Shown: in pieces, positions 23,067 to 31,776 of the stretch
How the letters are laid out: the number at the start of each line of letters is the position of its first letter
How positions within the stretch are numbered: the first letter of the stretch is position 1
From: Trebonia sp963822615
GTDB taxonomy: Bacteria > Actinomycetota > Actinomycetes > Streptosporangiales > Streptosporangiaceae
Length of the DNA stretch: 64,000 nucleotides
Direction of reading: 5' to 3'
Assembly (NCBI GenBank): GCA_963822615.1
Contig: CAWGIM010000001.1
Span: forward strand, 1,178,001 to 1,242,000
Made by a program: the position numbers and the translations under genes
Notes under the pieces: model-generated
What the model was told of the DNA's origin: nothing
Seen by the model: the letters and a program-made list of their open reading frames with translations, nothing else
Databases searched by the model: none

Positions 23067-24067
23067 ATGACCACCGGACCGATGACAGTTAGCCGGGAGG
23101 CCAGTGTCCCGGCCGTAGCGGGCCCCTCCCTCGCCGCCGGCCGCAGCCCTGCTGGCGCGCGCCGCCCGTGGACGGCGGTGCTGCTGGTGCTCGGGTCGTG
23201 CTCGTCCCTGCAGGGCGGCGCGGCCCTGGCGGTCCGGCTGTTCCCGGTGGCAGGCGCGCCCGGCGCCACCTTGCTGCGGGTCGGCCTGGCGGCGGTGCTG
23301 CTGCTGGCGGCGGCCCGGCCGTCGGTCCGCGCCTGGCAGCAGGTCGCAGTGGCGGGCGGTCGTGCTTTACGGCGTCAGCATCGCCGGGACCAACGCGTTC
23401 TTCTACGCCGCCCTCGCCCGGCTGCCGCTCGGGACCGCGGTGACCATCCAGTTCCTCGGTCCGCTGACCCTGTCGGCGGTGCTCTCCCGGCGCCCGCGCG
23501 ACATCGGCTGGGTGCTGCTGGCGGTCACCGGCGTGCTCATGATCGGCCTGGCCGACAGCCACGGCGGAGGTCACCCGCTGGACCCCGTCGGGGTAGCGTT
23601 CACGCTGGTCTCGGCCGCGTTCTGGGCGCTCTACATCCTGGCCGGGCGGCCGGGCAAGCGCGGCCGTCCCCGGTAGCGGCGGGCTGGCGGTGGCGATGAC
23701 GGTAGCGGCCGTCGCGCTGGTCCCGGCGGGCGCGCTCGGCGCCTGGCACGCGGCCGGCCGGCCGCACCTGCTGCTGCTGGCGGCGGGCACCGCCGTGCTC
23801 GGCTCGGTGGTGCCCTACACGCTGGAGCTGGCGGCCCTGCGGCGGGCGCCGCGGCGCGTCTTCGGCATCCTGCTCAGCCTGGAGCCGGCCGTGGCCACCC
23901 TGGCGGGCTGGCTGCTGCTCGGGCAGTCAGCCGCACCCGTTTCGATCGCCGCGGTGGTCTTGGTGGTGGCGGCCAGCACCGGGTCGGCGCTCAGCGCCCG
24001 GGAGCCGACCCCGGCGGCGATCCCGGCGGCGACCCCGGCCCCTGGCCCGCGGCCGGCCGGCGGGTGA
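23067..24067 (+). pseudogene. EamA/RhtA-type exporter with two frameshifts
   Basis: Three consecutive frames read as one EamA-family (drug/metabolite exporter) protein. The first runs from ATG 23067 to about 23345 (LLVLGSCSSLQGGAALAVRLF). The second is from about 23350 (QWRAVVLYGVSIAGTNAFFYAALARLPLGTAVTIQF) to about 23665 (FWALYILAGRPGKRG). The third is from about 23667 (VPGSGGLAVAMTVAAVAL, then PYTLELAALRRAPRRVFGILLSLEPAVATLAGWLLLGQ) to 24067. Each junction is equivalent to one extra base. The intact family has ten helices and about 290-300 residues, which the joined frames would supply. Either a decayed gene or two sequencing errors; its last 77 bp overlap the MFS gene in antisense. Confidence 0.85.
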
Positions 24068-25289
24068 CCAGCGAGAGCGCGGCGGCGAGGGCGACCACCA
24101 GCAGCGCGGCGGCGAACAGGGCCACCGCCGGCCAGCCGCCGCGGGTCCAGAACAGGCCGCCCGCGGAGCCCGCCACGCTGCTGCCGAGGTAGTACAGGCA
24201 CAGGTAGAGGGCCGACGCCTGGGCCGGGGCGACCGGGGCCCGGGCGCCCACCCAGCCGCTGGCGACCGAGTGGGCGGCGAAGAACCCCGCCGTCAGCACC
24301 ACCAGGCCGGCCACGACGACCGCGAGGGAGGAGGGCAGCGTCAGCGCCACCCCGGCGATGGCCACCGCCACCCCGGCGGCGAGCACCCGGCGGCGCCCGG
24401 CCCGGTCGGCCAGCCGCCCGGCCGTGGTCGACGCCCAGGTCCCCGCCAGGTAGACGGTGAACAGGGCGCCGATCACGCTGGCGGACAGGCCGTAGGGGGC
24501 GGCGGTGAGCCGGAAGGTCAGGTAGTTGTAGACCGTCACGAACGCGCCCATCAGCGCGAACCCGATCAGGTAGAGCCGCAGCAGCCCGCTGTCGGCCAGG
24601 TTCCTGCCCAGGGTCCGACGCAGGGCGCGCAGCCGCGGCGGCGTCGGGCTGAAGTGCGCCGACCGCGGCAGCAGCAGCGTGAACGCCAGCGCGCAGGCGA
24701 GCGCGAGCCCGGCCACCCCGGCCGCGGCGACCCGCCAGCCGGCCGCGTCGGCCAGCACGCCCGCGATCACCCGCCCGCCGAGGCCGCCGATGGCGTTGCC
24801 GGCGATGTACAGGCCCATGGCGCGGCCCAGGTGGGCCCGGTCGACTTCCTCGGCCAGGTAGGCCATGGCGGTGGCGGGCACTCCGGCCAGCGCGAACCCC
24901 TGCAGCACGCGGACCGCGATCAGCATCGGGAGGCTCGCCGACAGCGGCGCCACCAGGCCGAGCAGCGCGGCGGTGAGCACCGAGACGGTCATCACCGTCC
25001 GCCGCCCGCAGACCTCGGACAGCGAGCTGACCGGGATGATGGCCACCGCCAGCGCGAACGTCCCGGCCGACATCGCCAGGCTGGCCGCCGCCGGGCTGAC
25101 CCGGAAGGCGCCCGACAGCAGCGGCAGCAGCGGCTGCGGCGCGTAGAGCAGCGCGAAGGTGGCGAGGCCGGCCGCGAACAGCCCGAGCCTGACCCGCCGC
25201 ATCCCCGGGTCGCCGTGCCGCAGCGGCGGCGGGGCATCCTGGCCCGGCGCCGGCGGCGAGGCCGGGGTCACCGGCGGCGAAAAGGTCAC
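23991..25289 (-). CDS. MFS transporter (YnfM-like exporter)
   Basis: 432 residues with about twelve hydrophobic helices. Typical segments are LGLFAAGLATFALLYAPQPLLPLLSGAF at the start of helix 1, the loop 2-3 motif LSEVCGRRTVM, AYLAEEVDRAHLGRAMGLYIAGNAIGGLGGRV, and ADRAGRRRVLAAG in the second half. A proton-driven plasma-membrane exporter of unknown substrate. The assigned GTG start has no clear ribosome binding site; an internal ATG at 25202 is possible and would remove a Pro-rich cytosolic leader. Divergent from the LysR gene at 25356, which likely controls it. Confidence 0.9.
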   Translation of the reverse strand: MTFSPPVTPASPPAPGQDAPPPLRHGDPGMRRVRLGLFAAGLATFALLYAPQPLLPLLSGAFRVSPAAASLAMSAGTFALAVAIIPVSSLSEVCGRRTVMTVSVLTAALLGLVAPLSASLPMLIAVRVLQGFALAGVPATAMAYLAEEVDRAHLGRAMGLYIAGNAIGGLGGRVIAGVLADAAGWRVAAAGVAGLALACALAFTLLLPRSAHFSPTPPRLRALRRTLGRNLADSGLLRLYLIGFALMGAFVTVYNYLTFRLTAAPYGLSASVIGALFTVYLAGTWASTTAGRLADRAGRRRVLAAGVAVAIAGVALTLPSSLAVVVAGLVVLTAGFFAAHSVASGWVGARAPVAPAQASALYLCLYYLGSSVAGSAGGLFWTRGGWPAVALFAAALLVVALAAALSLVTRRPAAGQGPGSPPGSPPGSAPGR

Positions 25290-25355
25290 CAGCCGACGCT
25301 AGGCCGCCGGGCACTGATACGTCCAATGCATGAATCGCCGTGTAATGATGCACAT
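25290..25355. promoter_or_regulatory. MFS/LysR divergent control region
   Basis: The 66-bp gap holds TGCAT at 25327 and ATGCA at 25347, two inverted half-sites 15 bp apart in A+T-richer sequence. This suits a LysR dimer site governing both the exporter and its own gene. The LysR ATG follows within 5 bp, so its transcript may have almost no leader. Confidence 0.45.
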
Positions 25356-26285
25356 ATGAATGACGATCCGGGTGCCGCCGCGCTCGACGCGCTGGTGCCC
25401 CGGCTCCGCCAGTTCGTGGTGGTGGCGCGCGAGGAGCACCTCACCCGCGCGGCCGAGCTGCTGGGGGTGCCGCAGCCCACGCTGTCCCGCTCGATCGCCC
25501 GGCTGGAAGCCGAGCTCGGGGTGCCGCTGTTCACCCGGCCCGGCCGCTCGATCAGGCTGACCAGGCACGGCCGGGACCTGCTGGACGCCGCCGAGAGCGC
25601 CACGGCTGCCCTCGGCGGAACGCTGGAACGCCTCAGCGGCGAGGCGCACCCGCTCAGCGGCCGGGTCGCGCTCGGCTTCCTGCACACGCTGGGCGGCGAG
25701 GCGGTGCCGCGGCTGCTGAAGGACTTCCGGGCCGCTCACCCGCTGATCCGGTTCGCGCTCGTGCAGGACGGCGGGCACGCGCTGCTCGCCCGGCTGCGGG
25801 CCGGCGACATCGACCTGTGCCTGACCGCGCCGCCGCCGCAGGCGCCCGACCTCCGTTCCCGCGGGCTGGCCGAGCAGCGCATCGACCTGTTCGTCCCGGC
25901 CGGGCACCGGCTGGCGGCCAGGGCCAGGGACGGCGTACCGCTGGCGGCGGCGGCGGGCGAGGACTTCATCGTCATGGAGCCCGGCTACGGCCTGCGGGCG
26001 ATCACCGACGAGCTGTTCCGCGCGGCCGGCTTCGAGCCCCGGGTCACCTTCGAGGGCGAGGAGGCCGACACCGCCCGCGGCCTGGTCGGCGCCGGGCTCG
26101 GCCTGTCCCTGCTCCCCGCCACCACGTCCTCCCTGGCCGACCCGGCGGTGGTGGCGGTGCGGGTAACCGAGCCGAAGGCGGCCCGCACGGTCGCCATCGC
26201 CTGGCCCGCCAGCCGCCCGCTCACCGGCCCCGCCGCCGCCTTCCGTGACTTCGCGCTGACCTACGCCGGACGGCTACCGGGCTGA
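25356..26285 (+). CDS. LysR-family transcriptional regulator (divergent from MFS exporter)
   Basis: 309 residues: helix-turn-helix about residues 10-70 (RLRQFVVVAREEHLTRAAELLGVPQPTLSRSIARLEAELG), then an effector-binding domain (GRVALGFLHTLGGEAVPRLLKDF, LFVPAGHRLA, GLVGAGLGLSLLPATTSSL). Length is normal. The ATG at 25356 begins MNDDPG; no Shine-Dalgarno sequence is present, suggesting leaderless translation. It likely senses the compound exported by the divergent MFS pump. Confidence 0.92.
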   Translation: MNDDPGAAALDALVPRLRQFVVVAREEHLTRAAELLGVPQPTLSRSIARLEAELGVPLFTRPGRSIRLTRHGRDLLDAAESATAALGGTLERLSGEAHPLSGRVALGFLHTLGGEAVPRLLKDFRAAHPLIRFALVQDGGHALLARLRAGDIDLCLTAPPPQAPDLRSRGLAEQRIDLFVPAGHRLAARARDGVPLAAAAGEDFIVMEPGYGLRAITDELFRAAGFEPRVTFEGEEADTARGLVGAGLGLSLLPATTSSLADPAVVAVRVTEPKAARTVAIAWPASRPLTGPAAAFRDFALTYAGRLPG

Positions 26286-26337
26286 CCTGGCCGACCCGGC
26301 TGACGCGCGGCCCCGGCGGCCGCGTTAGCGTAGGCCC

Positions 26338-27375
26338 ATGCGGGCATGGCACGTGGACCGGCCAGGACCGGTCGGGGACAAGACCGGGCGGCCGCTGGTG
26401 CTGCGGAACACCGCGATACCCGCGCCGGGACCCGGTGAGCTGCTGCTGCGGGTGCTCGCCTGCGGGGTGTGCCGCACCGACCTGCACGTGACCGAGGGCG
26501 ACCTGCCGGTCCACCGGCCACGGGTGACCCCCGGGCACGAGGTCGTCGGCGAGGTGGTGGAAGTCGGCCCGGGCGACCCGGCCGGCTTCGCCGTCGGGAT
26601 GAAGGCCGGCGCCGCCTGGCTGCGCTGGACCGACGGGAGCTGCCGGTACTGCCAGCGGGAAGCGGAGAACCTGTGCCCCGCCTCGGCCTACACCGGCTGG
26701 GACGCCGACGGCGGCTACGCCGAGTACCTCACCGTCCCGGCCGCCTACGCGCACCGGCTGCCGGGCGGCTACTCCGACGTCGAGCTGGCGCCGCTGCTGT
26801 GCGCCGGCATCATCGGCTACCGGGCCCTCAAGCGGGCCGCCCTGCCGCCGGGCGGCCGGCTCGGCATCTACGGCTTCGGCGGCAGCGCCCACCTGGCCGC
26901 CCAGGTCGCCCTCGCCCAGGGCGCCACCCTGTCGGTGATGACCCGGGGCGAGGACGCGCAGCGGCTGGCCCGGTCACTCGGCGCCTCGTTCGTGGGCGGG
27001 GCGGCCGACCCGCCGCCGGAGCCGCTGGACGCGGCGATCCTGTTCGCGCCGGTCGGAGAGCTGGTGCCGACCGCCCTTTCGGCCCTCGACCGGGGTGGGA
27101 CGCTGGCCGTGGCCGGCATCTACCTGACCGACATCCCGCCGCTGAACTACGAGCGGCACCTGTTCCAGGAGCGGCAGCTGCGCAGCGTCACGTCTAATAC
27201 GCGGGCGGACGCGCGAGAGTTTCTTGACTTCGCCGCTTCGCACAAGCTGTCGGTGACGACCCACCCTTACCCGCTGGACGCCGCCGACCAGGCGCTGGCC
27301 GACCTCAAGGGCGGCCGGTTCGACGGGGCCGCGGTGCTGGTGCCGTTAGCGGCTCGAGACCCTTGCCGTCCCTAG
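26338..27375 (+). CDS. zinc-dependent alcohol dehydrogenase (AdhA-like) with altered structural-zinc site
   Basis: 345 residues of the medium-chain dehydrogenase family. Catalytic zinc ligands are visible in CGVCRTDLH and GHEVVGEV, the NAD(P)-binding fold in GIYGFGGSAHLAAQVA, and the substrate region CAGIIGYRALKRA. The structural-zinc loop, normally four Cys, reads TDGSCRYCQREAENLC: three Cys remain and the first position is Asp or Thr. Asp can bind zinc, so the site may be modified rather than lost. ATG 26338 without an obvious ribosome binding site. Its final 71 bp overlap DUF1905 in antisense. Confidence 0.9.
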   Translation: MRAWHVDRPGPVGDKTGRPLVLRNTAIPAPGPGELLLRVLACGVCRTDLHVTEGDLPVHRPRVTPGHEVVGEVVEVGPGDPAGFAVGMKAGAAWLRWTDGSCRYCQREAENLCPASAYTGWDADGGYAEYLTVPAAYAHRLPGGYSDVELAPLLCAGIIGYRALKRAALPPGGRLGIYGFGGSAHLAAQVALAQGATLSVMTRGEDAQRLARSLGASFVGGAADPPPEPLDAAILFAPVGELVPTALSALDRGGTLAVAGIYLTDIPPLNYERHLFQERQLRSVTSNTRADAREFLDFAASHKLSVTTHPYPLDAADQALADLKGGRFDGAAVLVPLAARDPCRP

Positions 27376-27670
27376 AAAAGTCAGCGAGCTCCACCGTCAC
27401 CGTCGCGGTGTCGCCGACGTCGAGGGCCTCCGCCACCCGGATCGACCGCTTGACCGGCAGCACGTAGCCAGACCTGCCCGGGAAGATCGACGTCGCCCAC
27501 GTGCTGCTGCCGACGGTGGCCCGCACCCGCAGCGAGCCGAACCCACGGCGCAGCCCGCCGGCCAGGTCGCGGATCTCCTCCGAGTCGCTGGCCGGCAGGC
27601 CGACGAAAACCCAGGCGTCAGCGCGCCGGGCGTCCCACAGCCACAGCTCCGCATCGAAAACGAACCGCAC
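27305..27670 (-). CDS. DUF1905 domain protein
   Basis: About 121 residues: RFVFDAELWLWDARRADAWVFVGLP followed by DSEEIRDL, GFGSLRVRATVGSSTWATSIFP and GYVLPVKRSIRVAEALDVGDTATVTVELADF. This is the complete DUF1905 beta-barrel pattern, a family without proven function. I place the start at GTG 27670, immediately before the conserved domain; GTG 27727 would add 19 residues. The C-terminus runs 71 bp into the alcohol dehydrogenase on the opposite strand. Confidence 0.8.
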   Translation of the reverse strand: MRFVFDAELWLWDARRADAWVFVGLPASDSEEIRDLAGGLRRGFGSLRVRATVGSSTWATSIFPGRSGYVLPVKRSIRVAEALDVGDTATVTVELADFSRDGKGLEPLTAPAPRPRRTGRP

Positions 27671-27809
27671 ACGCCAAGCTTGCCAGGCCAGCGATGCGCC
27701 AAGCCGGCTGGCCCAACGAGAAGACACGAGCCTTCATGAACCAGGCACTTAACCTGATCGCAGGCGAAGAGCACAATGGCCCGGTAGTGGCTGAGTAGAG
27801 TGTGCCGCT

Positions 27810-28661
27810 GTGACTAGCGATGCGGGCAGTGCCAGCGGGGGGCGGCTGCGGGTGGCGGCCGCGTTCCTGCCGAGCCCGATTTTCCTCGTCGTCATCGCCT
27901 GCCTCGTCGCTTCCGGCGCGATGGCCTGGACGTCTGGCTACGGTACCGGACGGGGTGCCCGGCTGGCCGTTTTCGCCTTCGTGGCATCGGGGTGGCTGGT
28001 ATCGCTGTGCCTGCACGAGTTCGGGCACGCGTTTTTGGCCTGGCGGTTCGGCGATCGCGAGGTGGCGGTGCGCGGCTACCTCACGCTCAATCCGGCGAAG
28101 TACGCCAACGTCGCGCTGAGCGTCGTCCTGCCGATGCTCTTCCTGCTGCTCGGCGGCATCGGCCTGCCTGGCGGCGCGGTGTACATCAACCGGGGCGCGA
28201 TCCAGGGAAAGTGGCGGCACAGCCTCGTGTCCGGCATCGGCCCGCTGGTCAACCTCGTGCTGGCGCTGGCGCTCATCGCCGTCATCGCCAGGACCGGGGC
28301 CGGGACCGCCCCGGCACCGGGCATTACCGTGAGCCCGTACGTCAGCCTGGTGCTTCACCAGAACTTCTGGGCCGCGCTGTCCTTCCTGGCGTTCCTCCAG
28401 GTCACCGCGGCGATCTTCAACCTGCTTCCGGTGCCAGGCCTGGACGGCTACGGCATCTGGGAGCCGTGGCTGCCGCGGGAGTACGCCGCCGCGGCCGCCA
28501 AGATCGGGCCGTTCGGGTACCTCATCGTGATGGGGCTGCTCTGGATCCCCCAGGTCAACCAGGCGTTCTTCGCTGGCATCTTCCACCTGACCGGCGCGCT
28601 CGGCATCCAGGGCTACTACATTGACCTGGGCCGGTACCTGTTCCAGTTCTGGTCGAACTAA
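27810..28661 (+). CDS. M50-family site-2-type membrane metalloprotease
   Basis: 283 residues with about six hydrophobic segments. The zinc motif HEFGH (His69, Glu70, His73) lies in a membrane helix, and the second motif NLLPVPGLDGY carries the third ligand Asp. This defines site-2 proteases that cut substrates within the membrane. The non-standard ends lack PDZ and CBS domains, as in the minimal actinobacterial group. The substrate could be an anti-sigma factor or signal-peptide remnant; nothing beside it identifies it. GTG start, no clear ribosome binding site. Confidence 0.9.
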   Translation: MTSDAGSASGGRLRVAAAFLPSPIFLVVIACLVASGAMAWTSGYGTGRGARLAVFAFVASGWLVSLCLHEFGHAFLAWRFGDREVAVRGYLTLNPAKYANVALSVVLPMLFLLLGGIGLPGGAVYINRGAIQGKWRHSLVSGIGPLVNLVLALALIAVIARTGAGTAPAPGITVSPYVSLVLHQNFWAALSFLAFLQVTAAIFNLLPVPGLDGYGIWEPWLPREYAAAAAKIGPFGYLIVMGLLWIPQVNQAFFAGIFHLTGALGIQGYYIDLGRYLFQFWSN

Positions 28662-28718
28662 GCCGGCGCCCTGCCGCCCGCGCAAGCCGCAGGCCACCTA
28701 CGGCATGCCCGCCCCGGC

Positions 28719-29456
28719 TCAGGGTTCGGGGCGGCCGATGGCGACGTCTACCCCGGGTGAGTAGTGCACCAGCGGCTGGCCTTCGGGGGCGGGCAGGCCG
28801 GCCGCGGTGAGCAGGTGGTCCTCCAGGACCACGGCCCGGGCGCGGTGCAGGGGCCAGGGCTGGTGGCAGGCGCGCGCGGAAACCAGGCGGCCGCCAGCGA
28901 CGCTGAACAGCATCCAGCGGGCGGTCAGGAAATGCTCCAGCGGGGTGACCGCGGCGGGGGCGACCGGTGCCTCGATGCCGATGCGGAGGCGGCAGGTGGC
29001 CGGGCGCGGGCCGGGCCAGCGCCGGCGGGACTGGTAGGCGATCTCGTTGCCGCGCTCGCCGATCCGCATCGACGACCAGAAGTACGGCAGGCGGTAAGGC
29101 GTGGCCCGCGCGGCGGCGACGGCGCCCAGGCGCGCGGCGTCCAGAGAGAAGAACCAGATCCCGGACCGCCCAGCCCGGTCACGGACGTAGGTCCGCACGT
29201 TCGTTTCGCAGAAGTTGGATACCCAGGGCAGCCGCTGGCCGCCGGGGGTGGCCACCCGCATGTAGAACGGGACGAGGCCAACCCACGCCGCGCCGTCGTG
29301 CGTCTCGGCCTCCAGGCCGTCGGGCAGCAGCCGCTGCACGTCGGCGGCCTCGAACGGCCAGTGCAGGAACGTCAGCCGCTCCCAGCGCTGCCGCATGACC
29401 GGCCGGTCAACGGTGAACGGGCAGGCGCCAAGGGTGCCCTGCGGTTGGGTGGTCAT
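28719..29456 (-). CDS. DUF2071 (YqjF-like) protein
   Basis: 245 residues with the typical course of the family: RQRWERLTFLHWPF, LLPDGLEAETHDGAAWVGLVPFYM, NFCETNVRTYVRDRAGRSGIWFFSLDAARLGAV, RLPYFWSSM, LEHFLTARW, and HQPWPLHRARAVVL. Function in the family is not established; the fold is related to acetoacetate decarboxylase. ATG 29456 is chosen; the frame continues upstream only as a shadow of the methyltransferase. It is divergent from the methyltransferase, 90 bp apart. Confidence 0.87.
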   Translation of the reverse strand: MTTQPQGTLGACPFTVDRPVMRQRWERLTFLHWPFEAADVQRLLPDGLEAETHDGAAWVGLVPFYMRVATPGGQRLPWVSNFCETNVRTYVRDRAGRSGIWFFSLDAARLGAVAAARATPYRLPYFWSSMRIGERGNEIAYQSRRRWPGPRPATCRLRIGIEAPVAPAAVTPLEHFLTARWMLFSVAGGRLVSARACHQPWPLHRARAVVLEDHLLTAAGLPAPEGQPLVHYSPGVDVAIGRPEP

Positions 29457-29546
29457 TGCCTCAATCTTGCCTGACCGGAGATCCAGCGGGTGCAGCGGGA
29501 TCACCCCCGCTTGCCTGCTCGTGCGGCGCGGGTCATTGTCGTGGTC

Positions 29547-30347
29547 ATGACCGACACCGCACCGGAGTTGTTTGACCGTCTCGCCGACCGCTACGACCAG
29601 GTCGTTCCCTTCTTCGCCGAGTTCGCGGGGCAGTTGCTCGACGTGCTCGCCCCGGCGCCGGGCACCCGGCTGCTGGACATCGGCAGCGGCCGGGGCGCGA
29701 TCGCCGCGGCAGCCGCGGCCCGCGGGTGCGCCGTCACCGCAGTGGACGCGGCGCCCCGTATGGTGTCGCTGCTCGCCGCGGCCCATCCCGAGATCGACGT
29801 GCGGCTGATGGACGCCCACCGGCTCGACCTGCCCGGCGCCTCCTACGACCTGGTCACCGGCGGCTTCGTCATCCACCTGGTCGCAGAGCCGGTGCGGGTG
29901 CTCGCCGGGCTGCGCCGGGTCCTGCGGCCGGGCGCGAGCGTGGCGCTGACCACGCCGGGCCCGTGCGAGGACGACGGCCGCTGGAACGCGTGGAACACCC
30001 TGGTCGGCCAGTTCGCATCCCGCGCCGGGCGGCCGCCCCGGAGCGACAACGGGGTCGCGGCGGACCTGCGTGCCTCGGGCTTCGCGCACATCCGCACCGT
30101 GAACCTCGCGGTCCACATGCCAGTGGCCAGCCCGCAAACCTGCTGGGATTTCCACATGTCCCACGGGTTCGCCGCTGTCGTCGAGGCCCTCGACCAGGCC
30201 GACGCGGCCGAGTTCCAGCGGCGTGCGCTGGCCGAGCTGACCCGGATGCACGAGTCGGGCGGCATCGTGCTCGACCGCGGCGCCGTGGCCTATCTCGCTG
30301 CCGTCCCGGCCGACGCCCCCTCCGCGCCACCCGGCAGCCGCGGCTGA
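29547..30347 (+). CDS. class I SAM-dependent methyltransferase
   Basis: 266 residues. SAM motif I is LLDIGSGRGA, motif post-I AVDAAPRMV, motif II/III region ASYDLVTGGFVIHLV and LRRVLRPGASVALTTPG, as in the UbiE/Methyltransf_11 group. Substrate unknown. The ATG at 29547 precedes the conserved start ELFDRLADRYDQ; no Shine-Dalgarno is visible and a frame opening at 29490 is not supported by content. The C-terminal half may carry the substrate pocket (CWDFHMSHGFAAVVEALD). Confidence 0.88.
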   Translation: MTDTAPELFDRLADRYDQVVPFFAEFAGQLLDVLAPAPGTRLLDIGSGRGAIAAAAAARGCAVTAVDAAPRMVSLLAAAHPEIDVRLMDAHRLDLPGASYDLVTGGFVIHLVAEPVRVLAGLRRVLRPGASVALTTPGPCEDDGRWNAWNTLVGQFASRAGRPPRSDNGVAADLRASGFAHIRTVNLAVHMPVASPQTCWDFHMSHGFAAVVEALDQADAAEFQRRALAELTRMHESGGIVLDRGAVAYLAAVPADAPSAPPGSRG

Positions 30348-30434
30348 CCGGAGTCACCTGAGCGGGGGTCTTCCGCGGCAAAGGCCGCCCACCGTGTACC
30401 GCGCCCGCATGCCGAGCACCAGTACCTGCGCGAA

Positions 30435-30684
30435 CTAAGACGGCGGCCGATCCTGGCGGTCGGGCAACGCGGGTTGGACGGCCGTCGAACTCCACTACAT
30501 CGCCAACCCGCAACTGCCGCCCGCGCCTGGTCTCCGGCTCGCCGTTCACAAGGACCTCGCCGGCCGCGATCAGCTCCTTGGCGTCGGAGCCGGTCTCCGC
30601 GAGGTCGGCCAGCTTCAGGAACTGCCCAAGCCGGATGGACTCTTCCCGGATGGGCACGTCGACAGGAGGTCTGCGCGCAGGCAT
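30435..30684 (-). CDS. S4-type RNA-binding protein (YbcJ-like), 3' end doubtful
   Basis: The first about 70 residues are a clear stand-alone S4 domain: IRLGQFLKLADLAETGSDAKELIAAGEVLVNGEPETRRGRQLRVGDVVEFDG. Such small proteins bind structured RNA, often rRNA. ATG 30684 has AGAGGA 8 bases upstream. After the domain the frame does not stop where expected; it stays open to 29869, deep in antisense of the methyltransferase and with non-protein-like composition. A single-base shift after the domain would reach a TAG at 30435, so a frameshift or sequencing error at the 3' end is likely. The coordinates given use that stop. Confidence 0.6.
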
Positions 30685-30794
30685 CTACGGATCCTCTCAT
30701 GGCACCGGCTTGGTCGCTGCGGCCCCGTTCGTGAACGGATCCGACTGAAGCGGCCACTTCAAAGATCTATACGGTCGATCTAGCATCGGCATGC

Positions 30795-31760
30795 ATGAGG
30801 GCAACAACCGGAGGCGGGCGCCCGGGGCCGTCCGTGTTCATCAGCTGGGCCCATCGAGATTCGACCATGACCGATGCAGAGGCTAACGCCTGGCGCGACC
30901 AGGTTGTCGCACTAGCGACACGCCTGAATGACTCCGGATGCGAAGTCAAGCTCGATCAGTTCGAACAAAGGCGCGACTGGAGCCGCTGGGGACCCCAGAT
31001 GATCAACATCTGCGACCTTACCCTGATTGTCATGAGCAACGCATACCGGCAGCGCTGGGACGGCGATAATCCGCCCACCGAAGGTGCTGGGACTGCACGT
31101 GAAATCAACGATCTCAAGGGACGCTTCAACGAAAACCAAGAAGCTTTTCGAAGGTCCATAATAGTAATTTTGCTTCCCGAAATTGCTGAAAGCGTGATCC
31201 CTTACGAGATACGCGGATGCGTAGAATTCTGTAGAGTTTCCCCTGTAGAGGGAATCGGAATAGAAAGGCTCATGCGCCTTATTACGGAGCAGCCTGAGTT
31301 CGTTTTGGGTCCGCGCGGAGAAGTTCCTGAGCTTCCGCCGAGGCCGAGTGTAATCAGTAGCGGAAGGCCCGACAGCGATAATCTGGTCTGGCTTGACGCT
31401 GCGGTTCCAGCGCAGCGCGAAGAGATAATTCGCCTCGGGCGCGAGATAGAATCTTATGGGCCGCCGCCACGGTACTCTGAGCGCTCAGGCGGGCTCGATG
31501 AATGGATCGCACGACTAGGTGAGTGGGCAGACGACACATATTCACTGGTGGCTGACATAGAAGGCGTAAGGTTGCTCGCGCCCAGGCCTCCATCGATCGG
31601 CTATATGCAGGCATTCGAAGATTGCCAGGCTAGCTATCAGAAAATCATCGAATTCTTGGGTAGATCCCGCAAAATTGAAATCGTAACTAACTTGGCGGAA
31701 ACGGCACAAGAGTTGTATCGGCTGGTTAATCAGCTTATCGGATTGGCGCTAGAGCCATAA
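30795..31760 (+). CDS. SEFIR/TIR-like domain protein, first gene of low-GC island
   Basis: 321 residues. Residues about 12-170 have a SEFIR/TIR-type fold: SVFISWAHRD (first strand), VVALATRLNDSGCEVKLDQFE, a WSRWGPQMINICDLTLIVMSNAYRQRW helix-strand, and GTAREINDLKG with the Glu in the position that is catalytic in NADase TIRs. In bacteria such domains sense phage infection or make/hydrolyse NAD-derived signals. The C-terminal 150 residues are predicted helical without a named domain. Codon use and GC are far lower than in flanking genes, indicating transfer. ATG 30795, with no evident Shine-Dalgarno. It leads the three-gene set. Confidence 0.75.
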   Translation: MRATTGGGRPGPSVFISWAHRDSTMTDAEANAWRDQVVALATRLNDSGCEVKLDQFEQRRDWSRWGPQMINICDLTLIVMSNAYRQRWDGDNPPTEGAGTAREINDLKGRFNENQEAFRRSIIVILLPEIAESVIPYEIRGCVEFCRVSPVEGIGIERLMRLITEQPEFVLGPRGEVPELPPRPSVISSGRPDSDNLVWLDAAVPAQREEIIRLGREIESYGPPPRYSERSGGLDEWIARLGEWADDTYSLVADIEGVRLLAPRPPSIGYMQAFEDCQASYQKIIEFLGRSRKIEIVTNLAETAQELYRLVNQLIGLALEP

Positions 31761-31776
31761 TTATGGGGCCGGAAAA

